NCBI RefSeq assembly: GCF_036347055.1
Contig: NZ_CP108882.1
Span: forward strand, 2,927,001 to 2,991,000
From: Streptomyces sp. NBC_00820
Lineage (GTDB): Bacteria > Actinomycetota > Actinomycetes > Streptomycetales > Streptomycetaceae
Direction of reading: 5' to 3'
Length of the DNA: 64,000 nt
Shown here: piece by piece, positions 25,563-33,970 of the stretch
How positions within the stretch are numbered: position 1 is the stretch's first letter
How the letters are laid out: each line of letters begins with the position of its first letter
Notes under the pieces: model-generated
The model's input: the letters and a program-made list of their open reading frames with translations, nothing else
Told to the model about the DNA's origin: nothing
The model's database searches: none
Made by a program: the position numbers and the translations under genes

Positions 25563-25916
25563 ATGCACTGGTACGTGGACGTACTCAAGAAGTACGCGGT
25601 GTTCGACGGCCGCGCCCGCCGGCAGGAATTCTGGATGTTCACGCTGTTCAGCCTGATCATCAGCATCGTGCTGGCGATCGTCGACAACGCCATGGACTCG
25701 ATGGTGCTCGGCCTCGTCTACAGCCTCGCCGTGCTCCTGCCCTCCCTGGGCGTCACGGTCCGCCGGCTGCACGACACCGGCAAGTCCGGCTGGTTCGTCC
25801 TGCTGTGCCTGATCCCGCTGGTCGGCGGGATCATCCTCATCGTCTTCCTCGCCACCGAGGGCAGGCCGGAACAGAACCAGTACGGCGCCAACCCCAAGTA
25901 CGCCCAGGCCGCCTGA
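25563..25916 (+). CDS. DUF805 membrane protein
   Basis: A 117-aa integral membrane protein of the DUF805 family, of unknown function. It starts MHWYVDVLKKYAVFDGRARR, matching the family's N-terminal pattern, then has about three membrane helices (LFSLIISIVLAIVDNAMDSM, VLGLVYSLAVLLPSLGVTV, WFVLLCLIPLVGGIILIVFL) and the conserved RRLHDTGKSGW loop. GGGGGAGG precedes the ATG. It is divergent from the membrane-repeat gene and convergent with the radical-SAM gene; a 12-bp hairpin ends both. Confidence 0.9.
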   Translation: MHWYVDVLKKYAVFDGRARRQEFWMFTLFSLIISIVLAIVDNAMDSMVLGLVYSLAVLLPSLGVTVRRLHDTGKSGWFVLLCLIPLVGGIILIVFLATEGRPEQNQYGANPKYAQAA

Positions 25917-26001
25917 CGACAGCGGCCGAAGACCGGATCAGCCCGCACCCCGGCGACCGAGCGCGGCAGGCTCGGTGACCGTCTCGCTCTCTCAGCCGGT
26001 C

Positions 26002-26029
26002 GGCGCCTCGATCACCCGATCGAGGCGCC
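26002..26029. terminator. bidirectional terminator
   Basis: A perfect 12-bp stem (GGCGCCTCGATC) with an ACCC loop lies between the DUF805 gene and the convergent radical-SAM gene. Confidence 0.8.
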
Positions 26030-26038
26030 TCGCTCACC

Positions 26039-28000
26039 TCAGTGCGCGTGACCGCTCGCCGCAGGGGCCGGGGCCGCGTTCTTGACCGTCAGCGGCAGCA
26101 GCTTCTTGCCCGTCGGGCCGATCTGGATGTGGGTGTCCATCTGCGGGCACACGCCGCAGTCGAAGCACGGGGTCCAGCGGCAGTCCTCGACCTCGGTCTC
26201 GTCGAGGGCGTCCTGCCAGTCCTCCCAGAGCCAGTCCTTGTCCAGGCCGGAGTCGAGGTGGTCCCAGGGCAGGACCTCCTCGTAGGTGCGCTCGCGGGTG
26301 GTGTACCAGTCGACGTCGATGCCGAAGGGGGCGAGCGCCTTGTCGGCGCAGGCCATCCAGCGGTCGTAGGAGAAGTGCTCGCGCCAGCCGTCGAAGCGGC
26401 CGCCGTCCTCGTAGACGGCGCGGATCACGGCGCCGGTGCGGCGGTCGCCGCGCGAGAGCAGGCCCTCGACGATGCCGGGCTTGCCGTCGTGGTAGCGGAA
26501 GCCGATGGAGCGGCCGTACTTCTTGTCGCCGCGGATCTTGTCGCGGAGCTTCTCCAGGCGGGCGTCCGTCTGCTCGGCGGAGAGCTGGGGCGCCCACTGG
26601 AAGGGGGTGTGGGGCTTGGGGACGAAGCCGCCGATCGACACCGTGCAGCGGATGTCGCCCTGGCCGGAGACCTCGCGGCCCTTCTGGATCACGTTCATCG
26701 CCATGTCGGCGATCTGGAGGACGTCCTCGTCGGTCTCGGTGGGCAGGCCGCACATGAAGTACAGCTTCACCTGGCGCCAGCCGTTGCCGTAGGCCGTCGC
26801 GACCGTGCGGATCAGGTCCTCCTCCGAGACCATCTTGTTGATGACCTTGCGCATGCGCTCGGAGCCGCCCTCGGGGGCGAAGGTGAGGCCCGAACGCCGG
26901 CCGTTGCGGGTCAGCTCGTTGGCCAGGTCGACGTTGAAGGCGTCGACGCGGGTCGAGGGGAGGGAGAGGCCGATCTTGTCTTCCGTGTAGCGGTCGGCCA
27001 GGCCCTTGGCGATGTCGCCGATCTCGCTGTGGTCCGCGGAGGAGAGCGAGAGGAGGCCGACCTCTTCGAAGCCGGTCGCCTTGAGGCCCTTCTCGACCAT
27101 GTCGCCGATGCCGGTGATCGAACGCTCACGCACCGGACGGGTGATCATGCCCGCCTGGCAGAAGCGGCAGCCACGGGTGCAGCCGCGGAAGATCTCCACC
27201 GACATGCGCTCGTGGACGGTCTCGGCGAGCGGGACCAGGGGCTGCTTGGGGTACGGCCACTCGTCCAGGTCCATGACGGTGTGCTTGGACACGCGCCACG
27301 GCACGCCGGACTTGTTGGGGACCACGCGGGCGATACGGCCGTCGGCGAGGTACTCGACGTCGTAGAACGCCGGGATGTAGACGCTGCCCGTCTTCGCGAG
27401 GCGGAAGAGGACCTCCTCGCGGCCGCCGGGGCGGCCCTCCGCCTTCCACTCGCGGATGATCTTCGTCATGTCGAGCACGGCCTGCTCGCCGTCGCCGATG
27501 ATCGCCGCGTCGATGAAGTCCGCGATCGGCTCGGGGTTGAAGGCCGCGTGGCCGCCCGCGAGGACGATCGGGTCGTCGATCGTGCGGTCCTTGGACTCCA
27601 GCGGGATGCCGGCCAGGTCCAGGGCGGTGAGCATGTTGGTGTAGCCCAGCTCCGTGGAGAAGGACAGTCCGAACACGTCGAAGGCCTTCACGGGGCGGTG
27701 GCTGTCCACCGTGAACTGGGGCACCTGGTGCTCGCGCATCAGCGCCTCCAGGTCCGGCCACACGCTGTACGTGCGCTCGGCGAGGACGCCCTGCTGCTCG
27801 TTCAGCACCTCGTAGAGGATCATGACGCCCTGGTTGGGCAGGCCGACCTCGTAGGCGTCCGGGTACATGAGCGCCCAGCGGACGTCACAGTCGTCCCAGG
27901 GCTTGACCGTGGAGTTGAGCTCTCCGCCGACGTACTGGATCGGCTTCTGCACATGCGGGAGCAGAGCTTCGAGCTGCGGGAAGACCGACTCGACAGACAT
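26039..28000 (-). CDS. TIGR03960 B12-binding radical-SAM protein
   Basis: A 653-aa radical-SAM enzyme of the TIGR03960 family, with unknown substrate. An N-terminal domain resembling B12-binding folds (about 35-200, with SFSTELGYTNMLTAL and VLAGGHAAFNPEP) is followed by the 4Fe-4S cluster motif CTRGCRFC at 274-281, then LSSADHS, FAPEGGSERMR and KLYFMCGLPTETDEDV. A C-terminal Cys-rich patch (CRWTPCFDCGVC) may hold a second cluster. Proteins of this family travel with RNase E/G genes and TIGR03936 proteins, as here; a role in RNA or cofactor modification is only a guess. Confidence 0.93.
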   Translation of the reverse strand: MSVESVFPQLEALLPHVQKPIQYVGGELNSTVKPWDDCDVRWALMYPDAYEVGLPNQGVMILYEVLNEQQGVLAERTYSVWPDLEALMREHQVPQFTVDSHRPVKAFDVFGLSFSTELGYTNMLTALDLAGIPLESKDRTIDDPIVLAGGHAAFNPEPIADFIDAAIIGDGEQAVLDMTKIIREWKAEGRPGGREEVLFRLAKTGSVYIPAFYDVEYLADGRIARVVPNKSGVPWRVSKHTVMDLDEWPYPKQPLVPLAETVHERMSVEIFRGCTRGCRFCQAGMITRPVRERSITGIGDMVEKGLKATGFEEVGLLSLSSADHSEIGDIAKGLADRYTEDKIGLSLPSTRVDAFNVDLANELTRNGRRSGLTFAPEGGSERMRKVINKMVSEEDLIRTVATAYGNGWRQVKLYFMCGLPTETDEDVLQIADMAMNVIQKGREVSGQGDIRCTVSIGGFVPKPHTPFQWAPQLSAEQTDARLEKLRDKIRGDKKYGRSIGFRYHDGKPGIVEGLLSRGDRRTGAVIRAVYEDGGRFDGWREHFSYDRWMACADKALAPFGIDVDWYTTRERTYEEVLPWDHLDSGLDKDWLWEDWQDALDETEVEDCRWTPCFDCGVCPQMDTHIQIGPTGKKLLPLTVKNAAPAPAASGHAH

Positions 28001-28072
28001 CGCGGGATTACCTTCGTGAGCTGACAGGGGTGACCATCAAGCCTAACCCGCTCCGAGGGCTCCTCCGTACGC

Positions 28073-29572
28073 TCAGCCGGGGATCCCGGAAGCGATCTCC
28101 CGCCACAGCTCCGGCAGCTCCGCCTCGTCCGCCGTCGCCCGCTGCTCCTCGCGTCCGTACAGCAGTCCGTACGTGAACGCGCTCTCCCCCGCCGCGTGCG
28201 CCACCGCGGACAGTTCGCGCAGGGTGTGGCGGGCCATGACGCTGTCCTGGTGGTCGCCGAGGAGGCTGGTGAGGGACTTCATCGACTTGGCCAGGGCACG
28301 GGCCCGGCCGCCGAGGGCGGGGGTGGCCGCCTCGGCGGCGTAGCGGGTGCGCTTGGCCTTCTTGCGGGCGTCGTGCAGCGCGAGGTCGCGGTCCGCGCCG
28401 GACGGGAGGTCCAGTGCCCGGGTGACCAGGCGGGAGACCTTCGCGAGGTCCTTGTGCACGGCGGCGGCGAGCGTCTTGTCCGGCTTCCCGGCCGCCTTCT
28501 GACGCAGGGGCGGCTCGGCGAGGAGGGCGTCGAGGGTGTCGAGGAGGGCGAGGTAGCGGGCGGAGTCCAGTACGGCGAGGAGGTGGCCGCGTGTGCGGCC
28601 GTGCCGGGCGCTCGCCCAGCTGGTGAGGCGGTGGCGTACGGGGCCGGCGACCAGGTCGGGCGGGAGGGCGTCGAGGGCGCTCGTCAGCCGTTCGGCCAGG
28701 ACCTCCTGGTCGCGGTCGAGGCCCAGTTCGCCGGCCAGCCACTTCAGCTCGGCGGCGATCGGGTCGGTTACGGCGCGGTCGAGGACGGCGCCGAAGGCGC
28801 GGAAGGCCGAGCGCGTGCGGCGGGTGGCCACCCGCATCTTGTGCACGGAGTCGGGCAGGTCCCGGCGGACGGCCGGGTCGCAGGTGAGGATCGTGTCGCG
28901 CTGTTCGCGGACGTAGGCGAGGACGTGGTCGCCCGCGGTGACGGGTTCGGCGCGGTCGGCGCGGCGGGGGCGTGGGCCGCCGGTGCCGCGCAGCGCCCGG
29001 GCGAGTTTGGACGGCGACTTGGAGGGGCGTACGCCCGCCTTGCGCAGCCGTTTCTCGACCAGGTCGAGGAGGGCCGGGTCGCCGTCGTCGGCCAGTTCGA
29101 CCTCGATCTCGGTCCACTGGGCGGTGCCCCCGTCGCGGTTGAGCCGCTCGGCGTCGACCGTGTCGATGCTCACCTCGGCCAGCAGGGCGCCGGCGGCGTC
29201 GACGAGGTGGCTCACGTCACGGGCGGAGCGGAGGCGGACGACGGGGATCAGCTCGGCGCCGCGGACGCGGGCGCGGACCAGTGCGGCGATCTCGTCGGGG
29301 ACGGTGTCCGAGAGGGGTGCGCGGATCTCGTCGCGGATCCCGGGGGCGACGGGGAACTTCAGGTGCCAGCCGGCGTCCGAGCCTCCGGTGCGGCGGCGCA
29401 GGGTGAGGGAGGCGGCGGCCAGCCGTTCGTCGGCGGTGTCGTAGTAGGTGGCGTCCAGTACGACGAGTCCTTTGTCGAGGACGTTCGCCACCGCGCCGAC
29501 GCCGGTCAGGTCGGGCAGCCCGCTGTCGTCGGATTCGTACTTGCGCTCGATCTCGCGTTTCGTATCCGCCAT
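28073..29572 (-). CDS. CYTH and CHAD domain protein
   Basis: A 499-aa protein. The N-terminal CYTH domain (about 1-200) has the EIERKY motif of triphosphate-tunnel enzymes, which bind triphosphates or polyphosphate with divalent metals. The C-terminal CHAD domain (about 215-490) is a His/Arg-rich helical fold (VHKMRVATRRTRSAFRAFG, LHDARKKAKRTRYAAEA) known to bind polyphosphate. The pair is common in actinobacteria and probably associates with polyphosphate granules. It precedes rodA on the same strand, with 72 bp separating it from the radical-SAM gene. The enzymatic activity is not proven from sequence. Confidence 0.92.
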   Translation of the reverse strand: MADTKREIERKYESDDSGLPDLTGVGAVANVLDKGLVVLDATYYDTADERLAAASLTLRRRTGGSDAGWHLKFPVAPGIRDEIRAPLSDTVPDEIAALVRARVRGAELIPVVRLRSARDVSHLVDAAGALLAEVSIDTVDAERLNRDGGTAQWTEIEVELADDGDPALLDLVEKRLRKAGVRPSKSPSKLARALRGTGGPRPRRADRAEPVTAGDHVLAYVREQRDTILTCDPAVRRDLPDSVHKMRVATRRTRSAFRAFGAVLDRAVTDPIAAELKWLAGELGLDRDQEVLAERLTSALDALPPDLVAGPVRHRLTSWASARHGRTRGHLLAVLDSARYLALLDTLDALLAEPPLRQKAAGKPDKTLAAAVHKDLAKVSRLVTRALDLPSGADRDLALHDARKKAKRTRYAAEAATPALGGRARALAKSMKSLTSLLGDHQDSVMARHTLRELSAVAHAAGESAFTYGLLYGREEQRATADEAELPELWREIASGIPG

Positions 29573-29616
29573 GAATCGAATTTAGTGCCAGACCGGCCGG
29601 CAGGGCAGAGGTCGCC

Positions 29617-29654
29617 CCGGGTGGATGGCCGGGACATTCCCGCCATCCACCCGG
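29617..29654 (-). terminator. terminator after rodA
   Basis: A 13-bp inverted repeat (CCGGGTGGATGGC and complement), extended by a bulged inner stem, lies 9 nt past the rodA stop codon. Confidence 0.75.
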
Positions 29655-29663
29655 AGAACGGCC

Positions 29664-30860
29664 TCACGCGGACATCGGCCGCTGTGCCTTGATGGACTGC
29701 AGGAGCCCCACTGCCACCCATACGGCGAACATCGATGAACCGCCGTACGACACGAACGGCAGGGGCAGGCCGGTGACCGGCATGATGCCGAGGGTCATGC
29801 CGACGTTCTCGAAGGCCTGGAAGGCGAACCAGGCGACGATTCCGGCGGCGACGACCGTGCCGTACAGCTCGGTGGAGTCGCGGGCGATGCGGCAGGCGCG
29901 CCACAGGACGACGCCGAGGAGGAGGATTATCAGGCCCGCGCCGAGGAAGCCCAGCTCCTCCCCCGCGACCGTGAAGACGAAGTCCGTCTGCTGTTCGGGG
30001 ACGAACTGGCCGGTGGTCTGCGAGCCGTGGAACAGGCCGGAGCCGGTCAGGCCGCCGGAACCGATGGCGATGCGGGCCTGGTTGGTGTTGTAGCCGACGC
30101 CGGCGGGGTCGAGGTCGGGGTTGGCGAAGGCCGCGAAGCGGTTGATCTGGTAGGCGTCCAGGATGTGCAGCTGCCAGACGGCGATCGCGCCGCTGGCGCC
30201 CGCGGCGAGCAGGCCGAAGACCCAGCGGTTGGAGGCGCCGGAGGCGAGCAGGACGCCCAGGATGATGATGACCATCACCATGACCGATCCGAGGTCGGGC
30301 ATGAGCAGCACGATCGCGATCGGTACGGCGGCGAGGCCGAGGGACTGCAGGACCGTGCGGTGGTCGGGGTACTTCTTGTCGCCGGCGTCCACCCGTGCCG
30401 AGAGCAGCATCGCCATGCCCAGGATGATCGTGATCTTCACGAACTCGGAGGGCTGGAGCGAGAAGCCGCCGCCGAGCACGATCCAGGAGTGGGCGCCGTT
30501 GACGGTGGAGCCGAGCGGGGTGAGCACGGCGAGGATGCCGAAGACGGACAGGCCGTAGAGGATCGGTACGGCGTTGCGCAGGGCGCGGTGGCCGAGCCAG
30601 ACGGTGGCGATCATCAGGGCGAGCCCGATGCCGGTGTTCATGAGGTGCCGGAGCAGGAAGTAGTACGGGTCGCCCTGGTTGATCTCGGTGCGGTTGCGTG
30701 TCGCCGAGAACACCAGCAGTGAGCCGATCAGTGACAGCGCGACGGCCGCCAGCAGTATCGGCCAGTCGAGCCGGCGGGCCAGGGAGTCGCGGGCGAAGAT
30801 CCTGGTCCAGCCGGCCCGCTCGGGGCCGTATCCGGAGACGGAGAAGCTGTTGCCGGTCAT
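29664..30860 (-). CDS. rodA: RodA/FtsW-family peptidoglycan glycosyltransferase (Sfr-like)
   Basis: A 398-aa SEDS-family polytopic protein that polymerises lipid II together with a class B PBP. About ten helices are visible. Signature blocks are GAHSWIVLGGGFSLQPSEFVK, IAIGSGGLTGSGLFHGSQT (with a GxGLFxG pattern) and FVFTVAGEELGFLGAG, followed by ENVGMTLGIMPVTGLPLPFV. Its ATG overlaps the PBP2 stop as ATGA, so the two are translationally coupled. In S. coelicolor the equivalent gene at this place (sfr) acts in spore-wall synthesis; that knowledge is recalled. Confidence 0.95.
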   Translation of the reverse strand: MTGNSFSVSGYGPERAGWTRIFARDSLARRLDWPILLAAVALSLIGSLLVFSATRNRTEINQGDPYYFLLRHLMNTGIGLALMIATVWLGHRALRNAVPILYGLSVFGILAVLTPLGSTVNGAHSWIVLGGGFSLQPSEFVKITIILGMAMLLSARVDAGDKKYPDHRTVLQSLGLAAVPIAIVLLMPDLGSVMVMVIIILGVLLASGASNRWVFGLLAAGASGAIAVWQLHILDAYQINRFAAFANPDLDPAGVGYNTNQARIAIGSGGLTGSGLFHGSQTTGQFVPEQQTDFVFTVAGEELGFLGAGLIILLLGVVLWRACRIARDSTELYGTVVAAGIVAWFAFQAFENVGMTLGIMPVTGLPLPFVSYGGSSMFAVWVAVGLLQSIKAQRPMSA

Positions 30861-33106
30861 GTGCGCGTCCTCCGGCTTCCCCTCCTGTGGGGCTTTCTGC
30901 GGGTGTTGCTGTTGTTCGTGCTGGGCGGCGAGGTGGCGGGGGGCTGCTGGTCGTCCCCGTTGGTGGTGTTGTCCTTCTGCGAGGCCTCGACGTCCTTGGC
31001 CGGGTCGCCGGTGACCTTCGGGGCGGCGATGGTGCCGTCGGCGCGGACCTTGGGCAGACTCTTCTGGGGCTCCGGCAGGAGTGCCTTCTTGTTGTCGATG
31101 GAGCCGTCGCCCTTGACGCCGTAGAGGGCGCTGTAGATGTTGCGCACGGCCTCACCGGAGGCTCCGGAACCCGTACCGGCCTGGGCGATCGTCATGATCA
31201 CCGTGTAGTCCTTGGAGTACGTGGCCAGCCACGAGGTGGTCTGCTTGCCGTAGACCTCGGCGGTACCGGTCTTGGCGTGCAGCGGAATCTTGTTCTGCGG
31301 CCAGCCGCCGAACTTCCAGGCGGCGGTACCGCGGGTGATGACGCCCGCGAAGGCGTCGTCCATGCCCTTGAGGGTGGCCTGGCTGACCGGCAGCCTGCCG
31401 GCCTTCCTCGGCTTGATCGGCGTGACGGTCCTGCCGTCGGCGCTGATGATCGCCTTGCCGATGGTCGGCTCGTACAGCGTGCCGCCGTTGGCCACGGCGC
31501 CGTAGATCCTGGCCTCCTGGATCGGCGTGACGAGGGTGTCGCCCTGGCCGATGGAGTAGTTGATCGAGTCGCCCTCGCGCATCTTGTTGCCCTCGAGGCA
31601 GTTCTCGTACGCGATCTTCTCGACGTAGGAGCCGTCCTTCTTGCCGGACTTGCACCAGGCGACCTTGTTGGCCTTCCAGTAGTCCAGCTTCCACTGACGG
31701 TCGGGGACGCGGCCGGTGACCTCGTTGGGCAGGTCGACGCCGGTCTCCTTGCCGAGGCCGAACTGGTGGGCGGTCTTGTAGAACCAGTCCTTGGGCTGCC
31801 CCTTCTTGGGGTTGATGCCGCCGTCCTTCTTCCACTCCCGGTCCGCGAGGCCGTAGAAGACGGTGTCGCAGGAGACCTCAAGGGCGCGGCCGAGCGAGAT
31901 CGGGCCGAAGCTCTCTCCCTCGAAGTTCTTGAAGACCTGGCCGCCGACGGAGTAGGAGCTGGTGCACGGATAGCCGCCGTCCCACTTGTACCCGGCCTGG
32001 ACCGCGGCGGCCGTGGAGACCACCTTGAACGTCGAACCCGGGGCCGCCTGACCCTGTATGGCCCTGTTGAGCAGCGGGTAGTCGGAGTTCTTGCCGGTGA
32101 GGGTCTTGTAGTCCTTGGCGGAGATGCCGCCGACCCAGACGTTGGGGTCGTAGGTGGGTGCCGAGGCCATGGCGACGATGCGGCCGGTCTTGGCCTCCAT
32201 CACCACGACGGCGCCGGAGTCGGCCTTGTAGTTCTCGCTGGTGATCTTGTCGAACTGCTGGCGGGCGACCTTCATCGCCTTGTCCAGTTCGTACTCGGCG
32301 ACCCGCTGGACTCGGGAGTCGATGCTGGTGACGAGGTTGGAACCGGACTCGGCAGGGTCCGCCTCGGCCTTGCCGATGACCCGGCCGAGGTTGTCGACCT
32401 CGTAGCGGGTGACGCCGGCCTTGCCGCGCAGTTCCTTGTCGTACTGCCGCTCCAGGCCGGAGCGGCCGACCATGTCCGAGCGCAGGTAGGGCGAGTCGGT
32501 GTCCTTGGCCTTCTGGATCTCGTCGTCGGTGACCGGCGAGAGATAGCCGAGGACCTGGGCGGTGTTGGACTTGCCGGGGCCCGCGTAGCGGCGGACGGCC
32601 TCGGGTTCGGCGGTGATGCCGGGGAAGTCCTCGGCGCGCTCGCGGATCTGCAGGGCCTGCTTGGGCGTGGCCTCGTCGGTGATCGGGATCGGCTGGTAGG
32701 GCGAGCCGTTCCAGCAGGGCTGGGGGGTCTCGGCGTCGCACAGCCGGACCTTCTGGATGACCTCGTCGGCCTTCAGCCCGAGGACGCCGGCCAGCTTGGT
32801 CAGGACGCCCTTGCCGTCGTCGCTCTGCTTGAGCAGGTCGGTGCGGGAGGCGGAGACGACCAGGCGGGTCTCGTTGTCGGCGATCGGCACGCCCCGGGCG
32901 TCCAGGATGTCACCGCGCACGGCGGGGTCGACGACCTGCTGGACGTGGTTGCCGGAGGCCTGCTTCTGGTACTCGGCGCCCTCGCGGATCTGGAGGTACC
33001 ACAGGCGGCCGCCGAGGGTGCCGAGGAGGGAGAGGACGAGGATCTGGATCACGACGAGCCGGGTCTGGACCCGTGGGGTCCGTCCGGTCTCGGGAATGTT
33101 GGTCAC
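30857..33106 (-). CDS. mrdA: class B penicillin-binding protein 2
   Basis: A 749-aa transpeptidase that cross-links peptidoglycan, partner of RodA. One N-terminal helix (LVVIQILVLSLLGTLGGRLW, about 17-36) is followed by the dimerisation domain (RGDILDARGVPIAD) and the catalytic domain with the SxxK motif STFK at 358-361, SCD at 412-414 and KTG at 612-614. The C-terminus is an Asn/Thr/Pro-rich tail ending in basic residues. The GTG at 33106 follows GGGGGAGGA. It overlaps rodA by 4 nt. Between it and mreD lies the pentapeptide-like frame described separately. Confidence 0.95.
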   Translation of the reverse strand: MTNIPETGRTPRVQTRLVVIQILVLSLLGTLGGRLWYLQIREGAEYQKQASGNHVQQVVDPAVRGDILDARGVPIADNETRLVVSASRTDLLKQSDDGKGVLTKLAGVLGLKADEVIQKVRLCDAETPQPCWNGSPYQPIPITDEATPKQALQIRERAEDFPGITAEPEAVRRYAGPGKSNTAQVLGYLSPVTDDEIQKAKDTDSPYLRSDMVGRSGLERQYDKELRGKAGVTRYEVDNLGRVIGKAEADPAESGSNLVTSIDSRVQRVAEYELDKAMKVARQQFDKITSENYKADSGAVVVMEAKTGRIVAMASAPTYDPNVWVGGISAKDYKTLTGKNSDYPLLNRAIQGQAAPGSTFKVVSTAAAVQAGYKWDGGYPCTSSYSVGGQVFKNFEGESFGPISLGRALEVSCDTVFYGLADREWKKDGGINPKKGQPKDWFYKTAHQFGLGKETGVDLPNEVTGRVPDRQWKLDYWKANKVAWCKSGKKDGSYVEKIAYENCLEGNKMREGDSINYSIGQGDTLVTPIQEARIYGAVANGGTLYEPTIGKAIISADGRTVTPIKPRKAGRLPVSQATLKGMDDAFAGVITRGTAAWKFGGWPQNKIPLHAKTGTAEVYGKQTTSWLATYSKDYTVIMTIAQAGTGSGASGEAVRNIYSALYGVKGDGSIDNKKALLPEPQKSLPKVRADGTIAAPKVTGDPAKDVEASQKDNTTNGDDQQPPATSPPSTNNSNTRRKPHRRGSRRTRT

Positions 33107-33125
33107 TGCGGCTGTCCTCCCCCTC

Positions 33126-33287
33126 TCAGTGCGCGAACGTGTGTGCGCGTACGAATGATGAACGACCGGCCTGTGAGGCCGCGTTCCGCCGGAACTTCCT
33201 CGTTCGGGTGAACTCTGCTCGGTTGAACTCTGCTCGGGTGAACTCTGCTCTGACGAAGTCTGCTCGGGAGAACTCTGGGCTGTTCAC
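33126..33287 (-). CDS. 53-codon pentapeptide-repeat-like frame between mreD and PBP2 gene
   Basis: A short possible gene, 53 aa, that exactly fills the gap between mreD and the PBP2 gene. Its GTG overlaps the mreD stop (GTGA), AAGGGGG lies about 11 nt upstream, and its stop is 19 nt before the PBP2 GTG. It reads SRADF VRAEF TRAEF NRAEF TRTRKF, close to the A(D/N)(L/F)xx pentapeptide repeat, then an unstructured basic tail. The 15-bp DNA repeat gives a five-residue period automatically, and codons such as GCA, CGA and AGA are rare in this genome. So it may be real, a coupling peptide or an incidental frame. Confidence 0.4.
   Translation of the reverse strand: MNSPEFSRADFVRAEFTRAEFNRAEFTRTRKFRRNAASQAGRSSFVRAHTFAH
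33206..33280. repeat. five-unit 15-bp tandem repeat
   Basis: Five imperfect units follow the consensus GGGTGAACTCTGCTC (two exact, the others with one to four changes). Base composition is less GC-rich than the surroundings. It encodes the pentapeptide-like frame on the minus strand. Confidence 0.85.
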
Positions 33288-33958
33288 AGCCGCTTGACCC
33301 CCTTGATGCGGCCGACCCTGGCCGTTCGGGTGCGGGCCTTGTTCTTCAGGGCGCCGAGGCCGCGCTGGCTGCCGATGCGCAGGCCGGTGCCGGAGGAGAG
33401 CCAGCCGGAGGAGATGTTGCCCGCCTTGGCGGCGGGGCCGCTCTCGGCCAGCGGGTCGTTGTCCGCGCGGCGGGCCAGCCACATGACGCCGGGAACCACG
33501 AACGGGGCGAGCAGCAGGTCGTACAGGGCGGCCGAGAACAGCAGTCCGGTCAGGCCGACATGGCGGGCGGCGGTGTCGCCGACCAGGGCGCCGACGCCCG
33601 CGTAGAGCAGGGTGGAGCCGACGGCGGCGGCGACCACGACGGCCATCGGGCCGGTCACCGACTTCAGCCGGCCGGTCTCGGGCTTGATGAGTCCGGCGAA
33701 GTAGCCGATGACGCTCAGTACGAGGGCGTAGCGGCCGGCCGCGTGGTCGGCGGGCGGGGCGAGGTCGGCGAGCAGGCCGGCCCCGAACCCGACGAGGGCG
33801 CCGCCCACATGGCCGTACACCATGGCCAGGCCGAGGACGGTGAGCAGCAGCAGGTCGGGTACCGCGCCGGGCAGGTGCAGGCGGGCGAGGACACTCACCT
33901 GGATCACCAGGGCGGCGACGACCAGCGCGCTGGAGAGCAGGATCCGGTTGACACGCAT
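33284..33958 (-). CDS. mreD: rod-shape/spore-wall protein MreD
   Basis: A 224-aa polytopic membrane protein with about five helices, for example LLSSALVVAALVIQVSVLAR and LLLLTVLGLAMVYGHVGGAL. It bridges MreC and the SEDS/PBP enzymes in the elongation complex. The C-terminal ~55 residues are a basic cytoplasmic tail (ALKNKARTRTARVGRIKG). It begins 12 nt after the mreC stop and is followed by the GTGA-overlapping small frame. In Streptomyces the mre genes act mainly in spore-wall formation. Confidence 0.92.
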   Translation of the reverse strand: MRVNRILLSSALVVAALVIQVSVLARLHLPGAVPDLLLLTVLGLAMVYGHVGGALVGFGAGLLADLAPPADHAAGRYALVLSVIGYFAGLIKPETGRLKSVTGPMAVVVAAAVGSTLLYAGVGALVGDTAARHVGLTGLLFSAALYDLLLAPFVVPGVMWLARRADNDPLAESGPAAKAGNISSGWLSSGTGLRIGSQRGLGALKNKARTRTARVGRIKGVKRL

Positions 33959-33970
33959 GGGGATTAGCTC

